The notes under the pieces are model-generated. The model was given only the letters and a program-made list of their open reading frames with translations. It had not been told where the DNA came from and ran no database searches. Positions 32,401 to 41,601 of a stretch of DNA of 64,000 nucleotides are shown piece after piece. The stretch is from a virus. The stretch spans positions 1 to 64,000 of the IMG/VR virus record IMGVR_UViG_3300035564_000075; one strand, 5' to 3'. Numbering within the stretch: position 1 is the first letter of the stretch; every line of letters starts with the position of its first letter. The translations under genes were made by a program, and so were the position numbers.

Positions 32401-32896
32401 CGCATGGCTATCCTATGATCCAGGATCTTACATGATGTCATCTGCACAGGTGTACAGATATAGGACTCTGGCAACCTCAGATGGCATAGCGTGGGAAGCT
32501 GGTGCCGCATTCTGGATGCCATGGATCACCACCAATAACAAGAAAGTGATGCAGATGGAAAGAATAAGAGTCTACACAGAGGGCGATGTCGTCATCAATC
32601 AGGATGTTGGCTCTGGAGATGTGAAGAAGGTGTGGTTGACAGATGCGCTCAAGGGTTTGTCTCTCGAAACTGCCAGAGATGATGAAGTCACACACGATGA
32701 AGGTACATTTGTCTATCTGCACAGTGGAGACAAGGTTATCATCACAAACTTCATGGGTGTTAGCGGAGATCCGGACAATACCGTAGAAGGACTTCTTGCC
32801 AAACTATGTATTATCTCAGGTACACAGGCATCCTTCCCTGGAGACACAACGCCTGCAAACATTACCCTTGCAAGTGGTGAAGAGGTAACAGTATGA
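29459..32896 (+). CDS. large tail-tip protein
   Basis: A 1,145-residue beta-rich protein overlapping its neighbours by four bases on both sides. The first 400 residues contain repeated strand motifs with regular tyrosine, tryptophan and aspartate residues (VYIEDGRVNFGYIDSNK, KIFAYFSRYDGAVVG) like a beta-propeller. Later parts look like jelly-roll carbohydrate-binding domains. It is probably part of the tail hub or tip and may contact the host. No enzyme motif is recognised. Confidence 0.6.
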   Translation: MRTVSDAITNVITKETMYKVLPRITAYKSRVYFENADLDDHAPSLPLHSGQIVLPEAVTLSATAHKAITVVVNTGVIKFLIEGDSSPLTPLISSSPIVADYLSRPAWYGNKLYYSNGSGWLETTIDTDKVVARNTACASAPSVWLDGGVAAVHMVGDGQAIYVYIEDGRVNFGYIDSNKDYHDCPGHIFDPVCVLDATVDAGLIHYSTAAKVGNKIFAYFSRYDGAVVGVYYQTEDGINGSWSDFFVAIPEDLSAFDLTNAISVDGNVFLIGRFYRKDQFSADAVYTLLLQSPDGMTFNMDRRSLVTTIDDRFEVFYDSTTKEVGFIAKNKSYRSTAPFWMIGEDAESITIDMDSVSGSVTSGWAVKLKSGEEEYFANELVAEGNFADLYLGVETGVAGDEDDPGFEFVHYHQCVIESVEKGWADGVREMQIKLLPAALWQTQSMTHPFYMEWQGKQYLQAKILTLDNLYAASDSNGQLWSLSQDFWQASNPKAYAVQTHAGQQTTDTWADDLVDSALAVSYPEFGSSATYQMNIYGWSRAGIPSCNPNEADSTPTSTPNDKFYGLLLVEDLDGVEHTIVTTDGELASNPGFPIGDTSHTNPPQTWFGAGVRAGSYPVSYNLSRSTHSILPGWKIKKLGVRVVSDPANATHSTTYYLERVDMPRITVAYSTTSSVGFDAVTVPNTVFTTQKGVAQILFSVSPYSTWNFELSGRFTYIGPYSYVGLIGLATDKDNFVVGYVRSGYLGLARVNQGIRTTIQEVPLAELIEATHVDGSNLIHDGLTVDVRFWHKDGNFGVEYKLPSTVDWPLRGSQLTHTWETADGVIAYEVPVPTLEETGMSTDSTGSYVYHVGIYAIIDPPKFRTTGFRSSGSIAPTKPCDIDPFSGYSQLYRFPHTGKVSCDDIVYNFSSKDVSLSGVSGSSGGYGKNPYDYDPDTLTGQYLPKARGPYLIYNIQDWACCNKDLVGGYHFTGTHAIEFSDFAWLSYDPGSYMMSSAQVYRYRTLATSDGIAWEAGAAFWMPWITTNNKKVMQMERIRVYTEGDVVINQDVGSGDVKKVWLTDALKGLSLETARDDEVTHDEGTFVYLHSGDKVIITNFMGVSGDPDNTVEGLLAKLCIISGTQASFPGDTTPANITLASGEEVTV
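30264..30274. repeat. TCCTANTAGGA palindrome (A centre)
   Basis: TCCTAATAGGA inside the 1,145-residue tail-tip gene, far from any start codon. Confidence 0.8.
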
Positions 32897-33864
32897 CCAC
32901 AAAAAAGGGCGCTGTCTCACTAAGATTTACATATACACCCAGTGATAGTGCTTATCTTCTGGTAAAGACATCCATCATTGGCATACCTGCCTATGAGCTA
33001 GATAGTTTTGGCTATCATCTTCTTGACATCAAGATTGTATCTGATTCAGATGGAAATGACAGGTATTTTTGGATCTCTACACTGCTGAATAGCACACCAG
33101 TTGATACAAGCGTTTTCCTGTTCTACAATATTCCAACTGCTCAACCGATCGATGTATGGATATATCTATTTGACACCAATGTATCTGTCTACTTCAATGG
33201 CAATTGGGTTTATTCTTATGTGATGGCCTTCTCTGACTATCTATCCTACACACCTACTATTTCAATCAAGGCGGTAGGTGGCAGTATTGCGCTATCCAAC
33301 ATTCGCAGAGAGGAAATACCTGATCAACGTGATGCAGTGTATGTTGACTACGAATCAACTGGAGACAATGCCATCCAGTCTATCTATCAGCAACGTCCAG
33401 TTCTAACATCTCCTGATGTGGAGAATATTATGAACTTTACCTATGGCGCTACATTGGATGAAGTGCCTTCGAACTTTGTAAGGCAATACAGCTTGGGAGA
33501 AGTAGTGCCAAGTGACCTGTCATCTGATGGACTGGTGTACTACTATGACGTTGCTATCTCAGTTTCTGCAGAAGTTGCCAAGGAAGTTGGCTTTATCACC
33601 AGACTATACCGCTTGTCTGAATTGAATAGTGGTGGACAAGAGGCAACCAATAGGATTCAGAAGATTGCATTGGGACACAGACATCCTGTACAACTGGTTC
33701 AGCGACTAGATCCAAGGTTGCAACTGTTCGATCGCATCATAATAGACCTTGTTGTATCTGGAACTGAAACACACATCACTGATGATATAATTGTTGAAGA
33801 TATTGACATAAGTACTGTCAATGGAAAATACGCCTCAACGATTACAGGAAGAAGGACTACATAA
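32893..33864 (+). CDS. tail protein
   Basis: A 323-residue beta-rich protein. Residues 10-140 look like a lectin-like sandwich (YRWV-type strands, NVSVYFNGNWVYSYVMAF); the rest has RLDPRLQLFDRIIIDL and a late VNGKYASTITGRRT, as in hub proteins that form part of the tail tip. It is coupled to both neighbours by four- or one-base overlaps. Role inferred from position between the tail-tip and fiber genes. Confidence 0.55.
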   Translation: MTTKKGAVSLRFTYTPSDSAYLLVKTSIIGIPAYELDSFGYHLLDIKIVSDSDGNDRYFWISTLLNSTPVDTSVFLFYNIPTAQPIDVWIYLFDTNVSVYFNGNWVYSYVMAFSDYLSYTPTISIKAVGGSIALSNIRREEIPDQRDAVYVDYESTGDNAIQSIYQQRPVLTSPDVENIMNFTYGATLDEVPSNFVRQYSLGEVVPSDLSSDGLVYYYDVAISVSAEVAKEVGFITRLYRLSELNSGGQEATNRIQKIALGHRHPVQLVQRLDPRLQLFDRIIIDLVVSGTETHITDDIIVEDIDISTVNGKYASTITGRRTT

Positions 33865-36800
33865 TGTCAAAACTTGCTGGAAAGATGGTGAAGTTCGGAA
33901 AGCAGAAGCAGATCCCCGCAAAGATTATCGATGTGCTGGGACCGCTTTGTTCTGTCAAGCTATCTGGTAATGGAGAGAAGCTGACAGGGCTCTCCTATGT
34001 TGGACCTACACCAGTCAAGGGACAGAAAGTTATTGTAAACTACCAGACAGGCACTCCATTTGTGCAGACTGGTAGCACATATGCTGCTGCCGAATATTCA
34101 GCACCTGCTACACCATCACCTTCAACATATGCAGATGGCACCGATCGTTCTGTCTTTGGTTCAGTACATCTTGATAAGAACGGTATGGGTGTATGGAATG
34201 ATGACATTCCAACTGGACAGATCTCTACAGATGGAGACTCCTTCTTTGGCTCTAACCTGGACTATGCAGACAACACATCTCTTTCTATCTTCACCAATGC
34301 ACAGTCTTACAATGGTGAGTCAATGGGTGCTGGCGACCTCCTAGTAGGAAGCAACTCATCTGGTTTCGCTAACGTATTCTGGGATGCATCTGCAAAACAA
34401 TTGAAGTTCCGTGGTGGCACTACGGTTCAGGCATATGTTGCCACCGATGGTACGATCGTAGCTGGTGGTGGAAACGTAGTATTGAGCACCACTGGTATCT
34501 CTGCATCTGCAGGAACTATTGGTGGCTGGACACTTGGTGCTAACTCTCTCTCTGCAACTGGTGCAGTGATCAGTGCGGCAGTACCATCTATCGCTCTAGG
34601 TGGTGCAGGCTATCGTACTGGAACGGGATTCTGGGTAGGAAAGGATGTAGATTCTGTCTTCAAGTTCTTTATTGGAGATTCTGTCATTGCACATAAGCAG
34701 TATATGTACTTTGATGGAGTAAACCTTGTCATTACTGGTACATACTCTGGAGAAATGGACATCTCTGGAGTTACTTCAAACACGTTTACTATCAACAGTG
34801 ATCTTACTGATGCAACTGCTCAACTTATCTTTGGCAGAACAACAGGCGGAAACGCTTCTATCGGTTATGATGGAAATGTCCTTACATCCGATAAGACTAT
34901 CAATATTGCTACCCTAAACGAGGGCGTTTATTATACCCTACAATTGGGCTCAAGCGATGGGACCTATGTTGTTTCCTATGCTGATGATGCTCTCAATAAT
35001 CTTTGGGTAGGTGGTAACGTAACAACCGTCTACGGAGATTCAGAACTAAGCCTTCAGAGTGCTGCACAGATCACTCTGTATGGTACATCGGTTTATGCTG
35101 GAGAGGGAACACCCTTCAACCTATGGGATGATATTATCGTAGGTGATTATGTGTTTTTTGTGGATGTATCTCAGGGAAATGTTGGCTTCAACACTGAACC
35201 AGATCCACAGTTTGTAGTTGATATTGGCGGTAATGCAAGAGTGCAAGGATACCTATCTGCAAAGATGGCTATGACCGTCAAGGATGTCTTGATGATCTGC
35301 CACTTCGATGGTCATGAACCATATGCGATCGATTTCAGTGGAGATCCTGGTGGTCATCGTGGACAAGTTGCTACCGTAGTTGGTGGAGTGCAGTATCGCC
35401 CTGGCAAGTTCTACAAAGCTGTGCAATTGGCTGAAGCAACTACCAATCTGGTACCAAATCCTAACTTGGGAACTAATACAACTGGTTGGCAATGGCAGGT
35501 CAATGCACAGGGTAGTGGTTATGGTCGTATCACCAATGAGCAGGTACTATATGGAAATACCTGCGGTAAGGCTGTTTGCTCTGGAACTGGTAGTCGTGCA
35601 GTAGGAACTAACGGATACTGGACAAGACCCGCTGGTGCAGACGTCACTATATCAATCTATGTAAAGCCTCTCACCCACCCAATTCTATATACTATGGTAG
35701 CCTTCTCTGATAACTGGGCACAAAATCAGGGAAGCTCACCTGTAACTGTACCTGTTGGTGAATGGACAAGACTTACTCTTTCTATTTCCAATGCTACGTT
35801 GAATACTTGGCATAATGGTGGACTGGATCTGACCTTCTTCCTGATCGACAATAATGATGGAGTAGCTGAAACATGGCTCTTTGGTGCCGCGCAGATGGAA
35901 GCTGGCATGCACGCTACTCCATATCAGCCTTCAGACCTACTTGAAACTAACCATCGTGATGCCAGTCATCTACAGTACTCTCCTGAAGGCAATATCAATC
36001 TGGATGCTGGTTCTTTCGGCATGACCTATTACAACTTTGGATACCTAAATGACTATCCTTTGGGCTTGTATGTTGTTATCGATAGCAACAACTATATCGC
36101 ACAGTATTTCAATGCAGTTTCTGGTGGAACTCCCTATGTCTACGTCAATTCTGGAGGATCTGGAGTCGTTGCAGGAGAATATGCCCCTCTAAGTATTGGT
36201 TGGCACCAACTTATCGCTACTTGGAAAACTGGAGAGCTATTACTCTATATAGATGGAGAATTGGTTAGCAATGCAGTTTACACGCGTCCTGTTGGTACTC
36301 CATCTATCATGTACCTTGGTTATGGAAATGCCAATGTCTTAATAGACGACTTCTTTACCGTTGATCGTGTCATGGAACCCGATGAGATTCGTGCAGTATA
36401 TGACAGCGATGCACCTATCTTTGCAGAAACTTCTGTATCTGCTTGGCGTAGTTCTCGCCACTATGTCTGGATGGATGATGAGGGCCTTTGGGCTCAACAT
36501 CCAGATGGATCAAATGTATTTGCCATTTCAACCTCAGATGGTAAAAGCTACTCTGGCGGAACAATGGATTGGGGCGATCTACTAATTGGTACTGAAGTAT
36601 CCGGTATATACTGGGACTACTCTGAAGCCAAAATACAGATGTGGGAAGCTCAGCTTTCGCTATCCGGAGAAACGGGTAGCATTTCAATCGGTGACGATCC
36701 TCCTGTGTCCTGTGTTGATGGTACAGGTTTGTGGATAGACAAAGATGGTATCTATGGTCTAAGCAAGACAGGTGCAGTAACAACCCTTGAAGCTAAATTT

Positions 36801-37964
36801 GACGCTATAACTGGCAAGATCATGGCTGGTAGCGGAGTGGTGGTCATGGATAGCAATGGTATAACCATAACACCCGCAATATCCGAGAATGCCTATACCA
36901 ATGGTTATAAGTTTATAAACACACTTGATTATCTGGAGGGATTGTTCTCTTATTCTGCCAGCGACTTGGGCGTAACATGGACATATCTTACTCTTGAGAA
37001 TTCCTCTCCGTATAGCGATTCGACTTACACTTATACAGACGTAGTTGCAGCAGGTGATGCAGCAGGTATTGTTGTTATTGAGGCAAATGATACTGCTGGA
37101 GACACACCTGCTAGACTTCCTGGAGCAGGCATTGCTAAGATAGTCTTGGTAGGAGATAGAGATAGCGATGGATCATACATTGATTTTCAAATCAGTGTTG
37201 CCAATGTGCCAGGAGACTCTATAGCCACAATATTTCCAACAGGACCCGTATTCAATGGTGGTAAAATTGGCACAATTGACTTTACGGTTAGCACCCTTAA
37301 TTATGATGCCATCTTTGTAGATTCCAGTGCCAATAGTATTGAAATCATGCACAATGCGGCAGGATATATTGGTTTCTTTGCAAAAGATCCAGTAGTCCAG
37401 CCTATTGCCACTACCGATCTTGGTACAGTCCTCTCTGACCTGGGTTTGCGTGCGGCTGGTACGGCATACCCCATTACCACATCTGGTGCCATCAGCATGA
37501 CCGGATCTACGATCGCACTTTCCAAGATTACTACCTATAACACGATTGCTACCGCAAATAATGGTGTCGCTTCTGAAATATACTCAAATACTTGGACTAG
37601 TCAAACTGCGGCAATTGGCGCTACTACACTATATGCAGTACCTGCCAGTGGTGGTGGTTATTATCGAGTTACGTGGTTTGCTACCGTTACTACTGCCTCT
37701 TCTGGTGGTACTCCATCAAGCACTCTAGGTGGATCAACCGGATTCCAATTGAAATACACCGTAGGTGGAGTAGTCAAAACTACAACTCCTGTAGCAGTTA
37801 CTTCGATGACCTCTACCACGAACAACACTGCCACTGCCGCTGTGTCTGGTGTTCAAGCATGTTACTGTGATGCCAGCACCAACCTGCAATTCCTATTCGG
37901 ATATACTTCTGCTGGTACATCTCCAATGCAGTATCGGATCAGCGTCATTGTAGAAAAACTGTAA
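33864..37964 (+). CDS. tail fiber / receptor-binding protein
   Basis: A 1,366-residue protein. Residues 1-70 resemble a small OB-like domain that could anchor it to the tail tip. A repetitive beta region follows. About 520-680 looks like a carbohydrate-binding jelly roll (NLVPNPNLGTNTTGWQW). About 690-830 looks like a LamG/concanavalin-type domain (GWHQLIATWKTGELLLYIDG, ALDDFF-like end NVLIDDFFTVDRVMEPDEI). The extreme C-terminus is a threonine/serine-rich beta domain suited to receptor contact. It should recognise host surface sugars or proteins. No protease or depolymerase motif is obvious. Confidence 0.78.
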   Translation: MSKLAGKMVKFGKQKQIPAKIIDVLGPLCSVKLSGNGEKLTGLSYVGPTPVKGQKVIVNYQTGTPFVQTGSTYAAAEYSAPATPSPSTYADGTDRSVFGSVHLDKNGMGVWNDDIPTGQISTDGDSFFGSNLDYADNTSLSIFTNAQSYNGESMGAGDLLVGSNSSGFANVFWDASAKQLKFRGGTTVQAYVATDGTIVAGGGNVVLSTTGISASAGTIGGWTLGANSLSATGAVISAAVPSIALGGAGYRTGTGFWVGKDVDSVFKFFIGDSVIAHKQYMYFDGVNLVITGTYSGEMDISGVTSNTFTINSDLTDATAQLIFGRTTGGNASIGYDGNVLTSDKTINIATLNEGVYYTLQLGSSDGTYVVSYADDALNNLWVGGNVTTVYGDSELSLQSAAQITLYGTSVYAGEGTPFNLWDDIIVGDYVFFVDVSQGNVGFNTEPDPQFVVDIGGNARVQGYLSAKMAMTVKDVLMICHFDGHEPYAIDFSGDPGGHRGQVATVVGGVQYRPGKFYKAVQLAEATTNLVPNPNLGTNTTGWQWQVNAQGSGYGRITNEQVLYGNTCGKAVCSGTGSRAVGTNGYWTRPAGADVTISIYVKPLTHPILYTMVAFSDNWAQNQGSSPVTVPVGEWTRLTLSISNATLNTWHNGGLDLTFFLIDNNDGVAETWLFGAAQMEAGMHATPYQPSDLLETNHRDASHLQYSPEGNINLDAGSFGMTYYNFGYLNDYPLGLYVVIDSNNYIAQYFNAVSGGTPYVYVNSGGSGVVAGEYAPLSIGWHQLIATWKTGELLLYIDGELVSNAVYTRPVGTPSIMYLGYGNANVLIDDFFTVDRVMEPDEIRAVYDSDAPIFAETSVSAWRSSRHYVWMDDEGLWAQHPDGSNVFAISTSDGKSYSGGTMDWGDLLIGTEVSGIYWDYSEAKIQMWEAQLSLSGETGSISIGDDPPVSCVDGTGLWIDKDGIYGLSKTGAVTTLEAKFDAITGKIMAGSGVVVMDSNGITITPAISENAYTNGYKFINTLDYLEGLFSYSASDLGVTWTYLTLENSSPYSDSTYTYTDVVAAGDAAGIVVIEANDTAGDTPARLPGAGIAKIVLVGDRDSDGSYIDFQISVANVPGDSIATIFPTGPVFNGGKIGTIDFTVSTLNYDAIFVDSSANSIEIMHNAAGYIGFFAKDPVVQPIATTDLGTVLSDLGLRAAGTAYPITTSGAISMTGSTIALSKITTYNTIATANNGVASEIYSNTWTSQTAAIGATTLYAVPASGGGYYRVTWFATVTTASSGGTPSSTLGGSTGFQLKYTVGGVVKTTTPVAVTSMTSTTNNTATAAVSGVQACYCDASTNLQFLFGYTSAGTSPMQYRISVIVEKL
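34339..34349. repeat. TCCTANTAGGA palindrome (G centre)
   Basis: TCCTAGTAGGA inside the fiber gene. Confidence 0.8.
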
Positions 37965-37977
37965 TCAGTGTTATAAT
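37948..37977 (+). promoter_or_regulatory. possible promoter before the lysis region
   Basis: TTGTAG and a perfect TATAAT are separated by 18 bases, 18 bases before the start at 37995. The -10 is strong and the -35 weak. It could give the lysis genes their own transcript. Confidence 0.4.
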
Positions 37978-37994
37978 ATCAACGAGGAGCTAAT

Positions 37995-38393
37995 ATGAAG
38001 AATCTCTCAATCTCAATTCCAACACGTTTTGGCATCGATGGTACTGTTTGGCAGGTTGTGCAGACCAATATTGACTGGAATCGTCGCACAGCGCACGTGG
38101 TTGTGTATGGTTGGGCTACCGAAGATACTACTGCAAAGCCTATCGATCAACGTGTCTTTTCTTATGGTCCGAAGGACTTCCCGTTTGATGACTATGCAGC
38201 CATTATTGACACTTGCAATGCTCTTATCATGGCAGAGGCACCAGTAACAGCAAAGCCATCTGAATTCGCAAAGGCAGTTGTTACTGATGCGGTTGTGCCA
38301 GAAAAGCCAGTAAAGGCAATTCCCCCAGGTGGAGAATCTTTTGTATCAGTTGCAGCAGCAGAAGCCATGAAGAAATCTAAGCCTGCTAAATAG
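37995..38393 (+). CDS. unknown protein downstream of the fiber gene
   Basis: A 132-residue protein with a strong GAGGAG ribosome binding site. The first 80 residues are beta-rich (ISIPTRFGIDGTVWQVVQTN), the rest is a proline-, alanine- and lysine-rich tail likely to be disordered. It could be a fiber chaperone or a minor virion protein; no family is recognised. Confidence 0.55.
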   Translation: MKNLSISIPTRFGIDGTVWQVVQTNIDWNRRTAHVVVYGWATEDTTAKPIDQRVFSYGPKDFPFDDYAAIIDTCNALIMAEAPVTAKPSEFAKAVVTDAVVPEKPVKAIPPGGESFVSVAAAEAMKKSKPAK

Positions 38394-38402
38394 GAGAAAC
38401 AT

Positions 38403-39485
38403 ATGCTAATCAACGATCCCGTACTTGGATTTGACGTATCATTGTGGACCCCCGTTATCAAGACGAACGAACTTGAGGACGGTGGTGTGAAAACCGTAGT
38501 AGTTGGCATCTATTCTGCCATTGATTCTACCGGAAAGAAGGTTCTAGATCCTACCAGTAGAGCACAACTTACAGCAGTTGCTAAGAGTTCCATGGTTCTT
38601 CAGGCATATTATTGGGATGACATCACCCTTACTGGTGAATCTCAGATGGCATGGCTACAATCTACCCTAAAGGCAGAAGGATTCCCTATTCGCTGGATGT
38701 GGTTGGATGATGAGCAGTGGTGGACAAACTGGGGTTCCTGGATGCTTGCAAAGCAGAACCAGATCCCATGGAGTTCTGTACCCTATGGCTCTTCTTTCAA
38801 TATCTCCGGTCACTTTGGCAATACTGCAAGTATACTGTACAAGCTGACCAACCAGATGGGGGTGTATACCAATAATGGCTTTGTCTCATCTTGGGCCTCA
38901 GGCATGAATTCATGGCTATCTCTCTATCCATCATGGATTCCATACTATGCACACCAGCCTAGTCAGGCAACGATCCTTACTTGGCAACAGGTAAAGGATC
39001 AATGGATGCCTACCTATGACCCTGGAAGGGCACCAGGACAGATCGCCAGCTTTGTCTATGGACACCAGTTCACTGGTGACGTTATGCTTCTCCCAGGTGC
39101 CTATGGCAAGTATGGCGCATACTCTCCAGCAGATGTGAATGTATTCTCTGCGGCATTCCTGAACAAGATCCGCAACAATCCAGCACTCTTTACTGGTGGT
39201 GTTACCCCTCCTCCAGTTGTAGTACCTCCAGTTGTAGTGACTCCAACCATTCCTTCGGTCAAGTACCATACCGTTTACCCAGTGAATGTGCGTGATTCCT
39301 TCTTGCAAAGCAGCACATTACTTGGTATAATGGAGACAAATACTCATATTCTGGTTGACAAGGATGGTGGCACTGCACCCAATGTGTATCATCACTTCCT
39401 TGGTAAGAACCAGGACCCACAGGGAAGTGTCAAGTTCCCGAATGGTGGTTATGTGTATGCACAGTACTGCCATATAGATTCCTAA
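38403..39485 (+). CDS. GH25-like lysozyme (endolysin) with SH3-like tail
   Basis: A 360-residue protein beginning LGFDVSLW (residues 8-15), the hallmark of GH25 muramidases, and carrying WLDDEQWW near 102-107, where D102 and E104 match the family's D-x-E catalytic pair. A proline/valine linker (about 265-280) leads to a C-terminal domain (YHTVYPVNVRDSFLQSSTLL) like a bacterial SH3 wall-binding domain. It should cut the glycan chains of peptidoglycan at lysis. The catalytic domain is somewhat divergent. There is no signal peptide, so a holin would be needed. Confidence 0.82.
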   Translation: MLINDPVLGFDVSLWTPVIKTNELEDGGVKTVVVGIYSAIDSTGKKVLDPTSRAQLTAVAKSSMVLQAYYWDDITLTGESQMAWLQSTLKAEGFPIRWMWLDDEQWWTNWGSWMLAKQNQIPWSSVPYGSSFNISGHFGNTASILYKLTNQMGVYTNNGFVSSWASGMNSWLSLYPSWIPYYAHQPSQATILTWQQVKDQWMPTYDPGRAPGQIASFVYGHQFTGDVMLLPGAYGKYGAYSPADVNVFSAAFLNKIRNNPALFTGGVTPPPVVVPPVVVTPTIPSVKYHTVYPVNVRDSFLQSSTLLGIMETNTHILVDKDGGTAPNVYHHFLGKNQDPQGSVKFPNGGYVYAQYCHIDS

Positions 39486-39490
39486 TAGGA
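39480..39490. repeat. TCCTANTAGGA palindrome (A centre)
   Basis: TCCTAATAGGA containing the lysozyme stop and the AGGAG binding site of the next gene. Confidence 0.8.
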
Positions 39491-39498
39491 GAATACAA

Positions 39499-39948
39499 AT
39501 GAAACTCAGAATTTTCGATGCCGCTGCTCTGTTCACTGCACTTTCTTCCTTTGCTATTGAGAACAAAGTTCCTTTCTGGATGGCACATACACTGAATAGA
39601 AACCTAAAAGCACTGGCATCCAATGTCGATCTAAAGTCATACGAAGAAGGCCGCATCAAGCTAATTCAGGAAACATTTGGTACTCCAGATGCCAGCGGAA
39701 ACCTTAGTGTTCCACCTGGAAAAAAGCAAGCCTTTCAGGAAAAGCTGAAACCAGTCGGAGATAAAGAAGTTGAGTTCGATCTTGAGACAATTCCGATTAG
39801 GAATGTACCACCTAGCATAAATATCTCAATGGCAGAGTACCTTGCACTTGAGAAGATCTTCACAGAGGATGTTGCTCCCACAACTACTCCGATCGTGCCT
39901 AAGAAGCGCCATACGCCAGCAAAGAAACCAGTTGCAAAGGGAGAATAG
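39499..39948 (+). CDS. unknown protein, host-range region
   Basis: A 149-residue protein: a helical first half (AALFTALSSFAIENKVPFWM, NRNLKALASNV), then a proline-rich region and a lysine-rich end. The layout of the first 110 residues recalls small DUF1617-type phage proteins but the match is weak. It lies between lysozyme and a glycosyltransferase. Function unknown. Confidence 0.5.
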   Translation: MKLRIFDAAALFTALSSFAIENKVPFWMAHTLNRNLKALASNVDLKSYEEGRIKLIQETFGTPDASGNLSVPPGKKQAFQEKLKPVGDKEVEFDLETIPIRNVPPSINISMAEYLALEKIFTEDVAPTTTPIVPKKRHTPAKKPVAKGE

Positions 39949-39950
39949 CT

Positions 39951-41060
39951 GTGCGTCTTCATATTATAGGTATGCCACATTCGATAACTACAGAGGCATT
40001 CCAGACCTGCGCTTTCACGCAAAAGGTCTGGAAGTTCTGTAAGATGATGCCCAAGTATGGTTGGGAAATCGTGCACTATGGGGTAGAGGGTGCAGATGTT
40101 CCTACTAGGAAAATAGACTTGGCGACTAGAGCAGAATGGGATGCGGCCTATGGAGATAGAGATCCCTCAGAATTCTATAATAAATCTCCGAACGATTTTG
40201 TGGTAGAATTCAATAGGCGCGCAGTAGAAAGTGTAATGCAGAACTCTGCAGAAGATGATGCAATCTTGTTCCCTTATGGACAACAGGCCATAGCGGAAAG
40301 ACTGACCAACAGAAGGTTGCAGGTAGAGTCTGGAATAGGCTATGAGGCTGTATTTGCACGCTACAAGATATTTGAGAGTCGTGCATGGGCAAACAGGATC
40401 TATGGAGAACTTGGAGTAGAGGATGTACCTCACTTCGATGGTATAATACCTAACTACTTCGATCCAGAGAAGTTGCCGCTGGTCACAAAGAAGGATGACT
40501 ACTTCCTATATATGGGGCGTTTGATACCGAGAAAGGGAGTGGCGATAGCAGCAGAAGTGTGCAGGATTCTCGGTAAAAAACTGGTTGTAGCTGGACAGGG
40601 CTCTTTGAGAACTGCACATATAACAGATGCTAACGTGGAGTTCCTAGGACCAGTAAATGATCCCATACAGAAAGCAGAACTTATAGGTCGTGCGGCAGCA
40701 GTATTCTGCCCAACGCAATACTTCGAACCTTTTGGTGGTGTTGCGGTTGAAGCTATGATGACTGGTACTCCGGTAATATCATCCGATCATGGTGCCTTTC
40801 CCGAGACAATCGTACAGGGAATTACCGGATGGAGATGCCAAGTATATGATGATTACATTCAGGCCGCACAAAGATTAGATGTCTTCGACCCAATGAGAAT
40901 TCATCGCTATGCAGTAAACAATTTCTCCATGGATCGTATATCAAAACTATATGACCTTTACTTCAGGCGATTGCAACTTGCAAACCAACCTGATGGATGG
41001 CTCAAACCAAATGAAGCTAATACTGAAGAAGCATATTGGCATGAGACCATACCAGCTTAG
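39951..41060 (+). CDS. GT4-family glycosyltransferase
   Basis: A 369-residue protein with a clear GT-B, family GT4 pattern: YMGRLIPRKGVAIAAEV near residue 182, VVAGQGSL, VEFLGPVND, and the nucleotide-sugar-binding block FEPFGGVAVEAMMTG with E-x7-E near 260, then DHGAFPETI. The start is GTG at 39951 with GGGAG before it. It should transfer a sugar from a nucleotide donor. Its place after the lysozyme suggests late expression; it may glycosylate virion proteins, phage DNA or host surface glycans. Acceptor unknown. Confidence 0.88.
   Translation: MRLHIIGMPHSITTEAFQTCAFTQKVWKFCKMMPKYGWEIVHYGVEGADVPTRKIDLATRAEWDAAYGDRDPSEFYNKSPNDFVVEFNRRAVESVMQNSAEDDAILFPYGQQAIAERLTNRRLQVESGIGYEAVFARYKIFESRAWANRIYGELGVEDVPHFDGIIPNYFDPEKLPLVTKKDDYFLYMGRLIPRKGVAIAAEVCRILGKKLVVAGQGSLRTAHITDANVEFLGPVNDPIQKAELIGRAAAVFCPTQYFEPFGGVAVEAMMTGTPVISSDHGAFPETIVQGITGWRCQVYDDYIQAAQRLDVFDPMRIHRYAVNNFSMDRISKLYDLYFRRLQLANQPDGWLKPNEANTEEAYWHETIPA
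40100..40110. repeat. TCCTANTAGGA palindrome (C centre)
   Basis: TCCTACTAGGA inside the GT4 gene, flanked T and A. Confidence 0.8.
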
Positions 41061-41076
41061 ATCCAGGAGATAATTT

Positions 41077-41556
41077 ATGGCACCAGCTAAAATTCTAAAT
41101 AACGCGCTTGAGAAGGCGCAATCAGAAATCAACCCTTATGTTGCAGCAACCCTTGCCACCATCACAGAACGTCTAAATGAAAGTACCAAGGCTCTTGAGC
41201 ACGTAAGTCTAACCGTCTTTGGAAATGGAAAGACAGGTATCAAGGATATAACAGAACAGAATACCAGGGACATCGATCAGATCATCAAGACTCTTCAGCA
41301 GATGAACGAACAACGTTCAGAAGAGCTAAAGGTACGCCAGCACGAGGCCGACTTGCGTGAGCAAGAGAGGCTTACCAGAGAAGATGAAAGGGCGGATCGT
41401 CAAAAGGACATTCGTAACTGGTGGATTGGTGTAGGAATAGCTATTGTGACAGGTTTATTTACTATCATTGCAACAGTAGTTGGGAACATAGACGTTACAA
41501 AGTTGATTGATGCAACTCATCACATCGCAACACTGACTCCAACAATAATTCACTAA
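41077..41556 (+). CDS. XhlA-like membrane protein, holin candidate
   Basis: A 159-residue protein with AGGAGATAA before its ATG. The first 110 residues form helices with a charged coiled coil (RSEELKVRQHEADLREQERL). WWIGVGIAIVTGLFTIIATV near 117-136 is one membrane-spanning helix, with a short outside tail. This build matches XhlA-type proteins and class III holins found beside endolysins. It is the last plus-strand gene and lies close to the lysozyme, so a holin or membrane lysis helper is likely. Confidence 0.6.
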   Translation: MAPAKILNNALEKAQSEINPYVAATLATITERLNESTKALEHVSLTVFGNGKTGIKDITEQNTRDIDQIIKTLQQMNEQRSEELKVRQHEADLREQERLTREDERADRQKDIRNWWIGVGIAIVTGLFTIIATVVGNIDVTKLIDATHHIATLTPTIIH

Positions 41557-41590
41557 AAAAGAAGCCCCACGATTTCTCGTGGGGCTCTTC
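41555..41590. terminator. bidirectional terminator at the convergent junction
   Basis: AGCCCCACGA (41563-41572) pairs with TCGTGGGGCT (41577-41586) around a TTTC loop. On the minus strand it is followed by a run of six T, a strong terminator for the holin-like gene at 41602. On the plus strand the T-rich tail is weaker. It separates the two converging gene blocks. Confidence 0.88.
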
Positions 41591-41601
41591 ATTACAGTAG
41601 G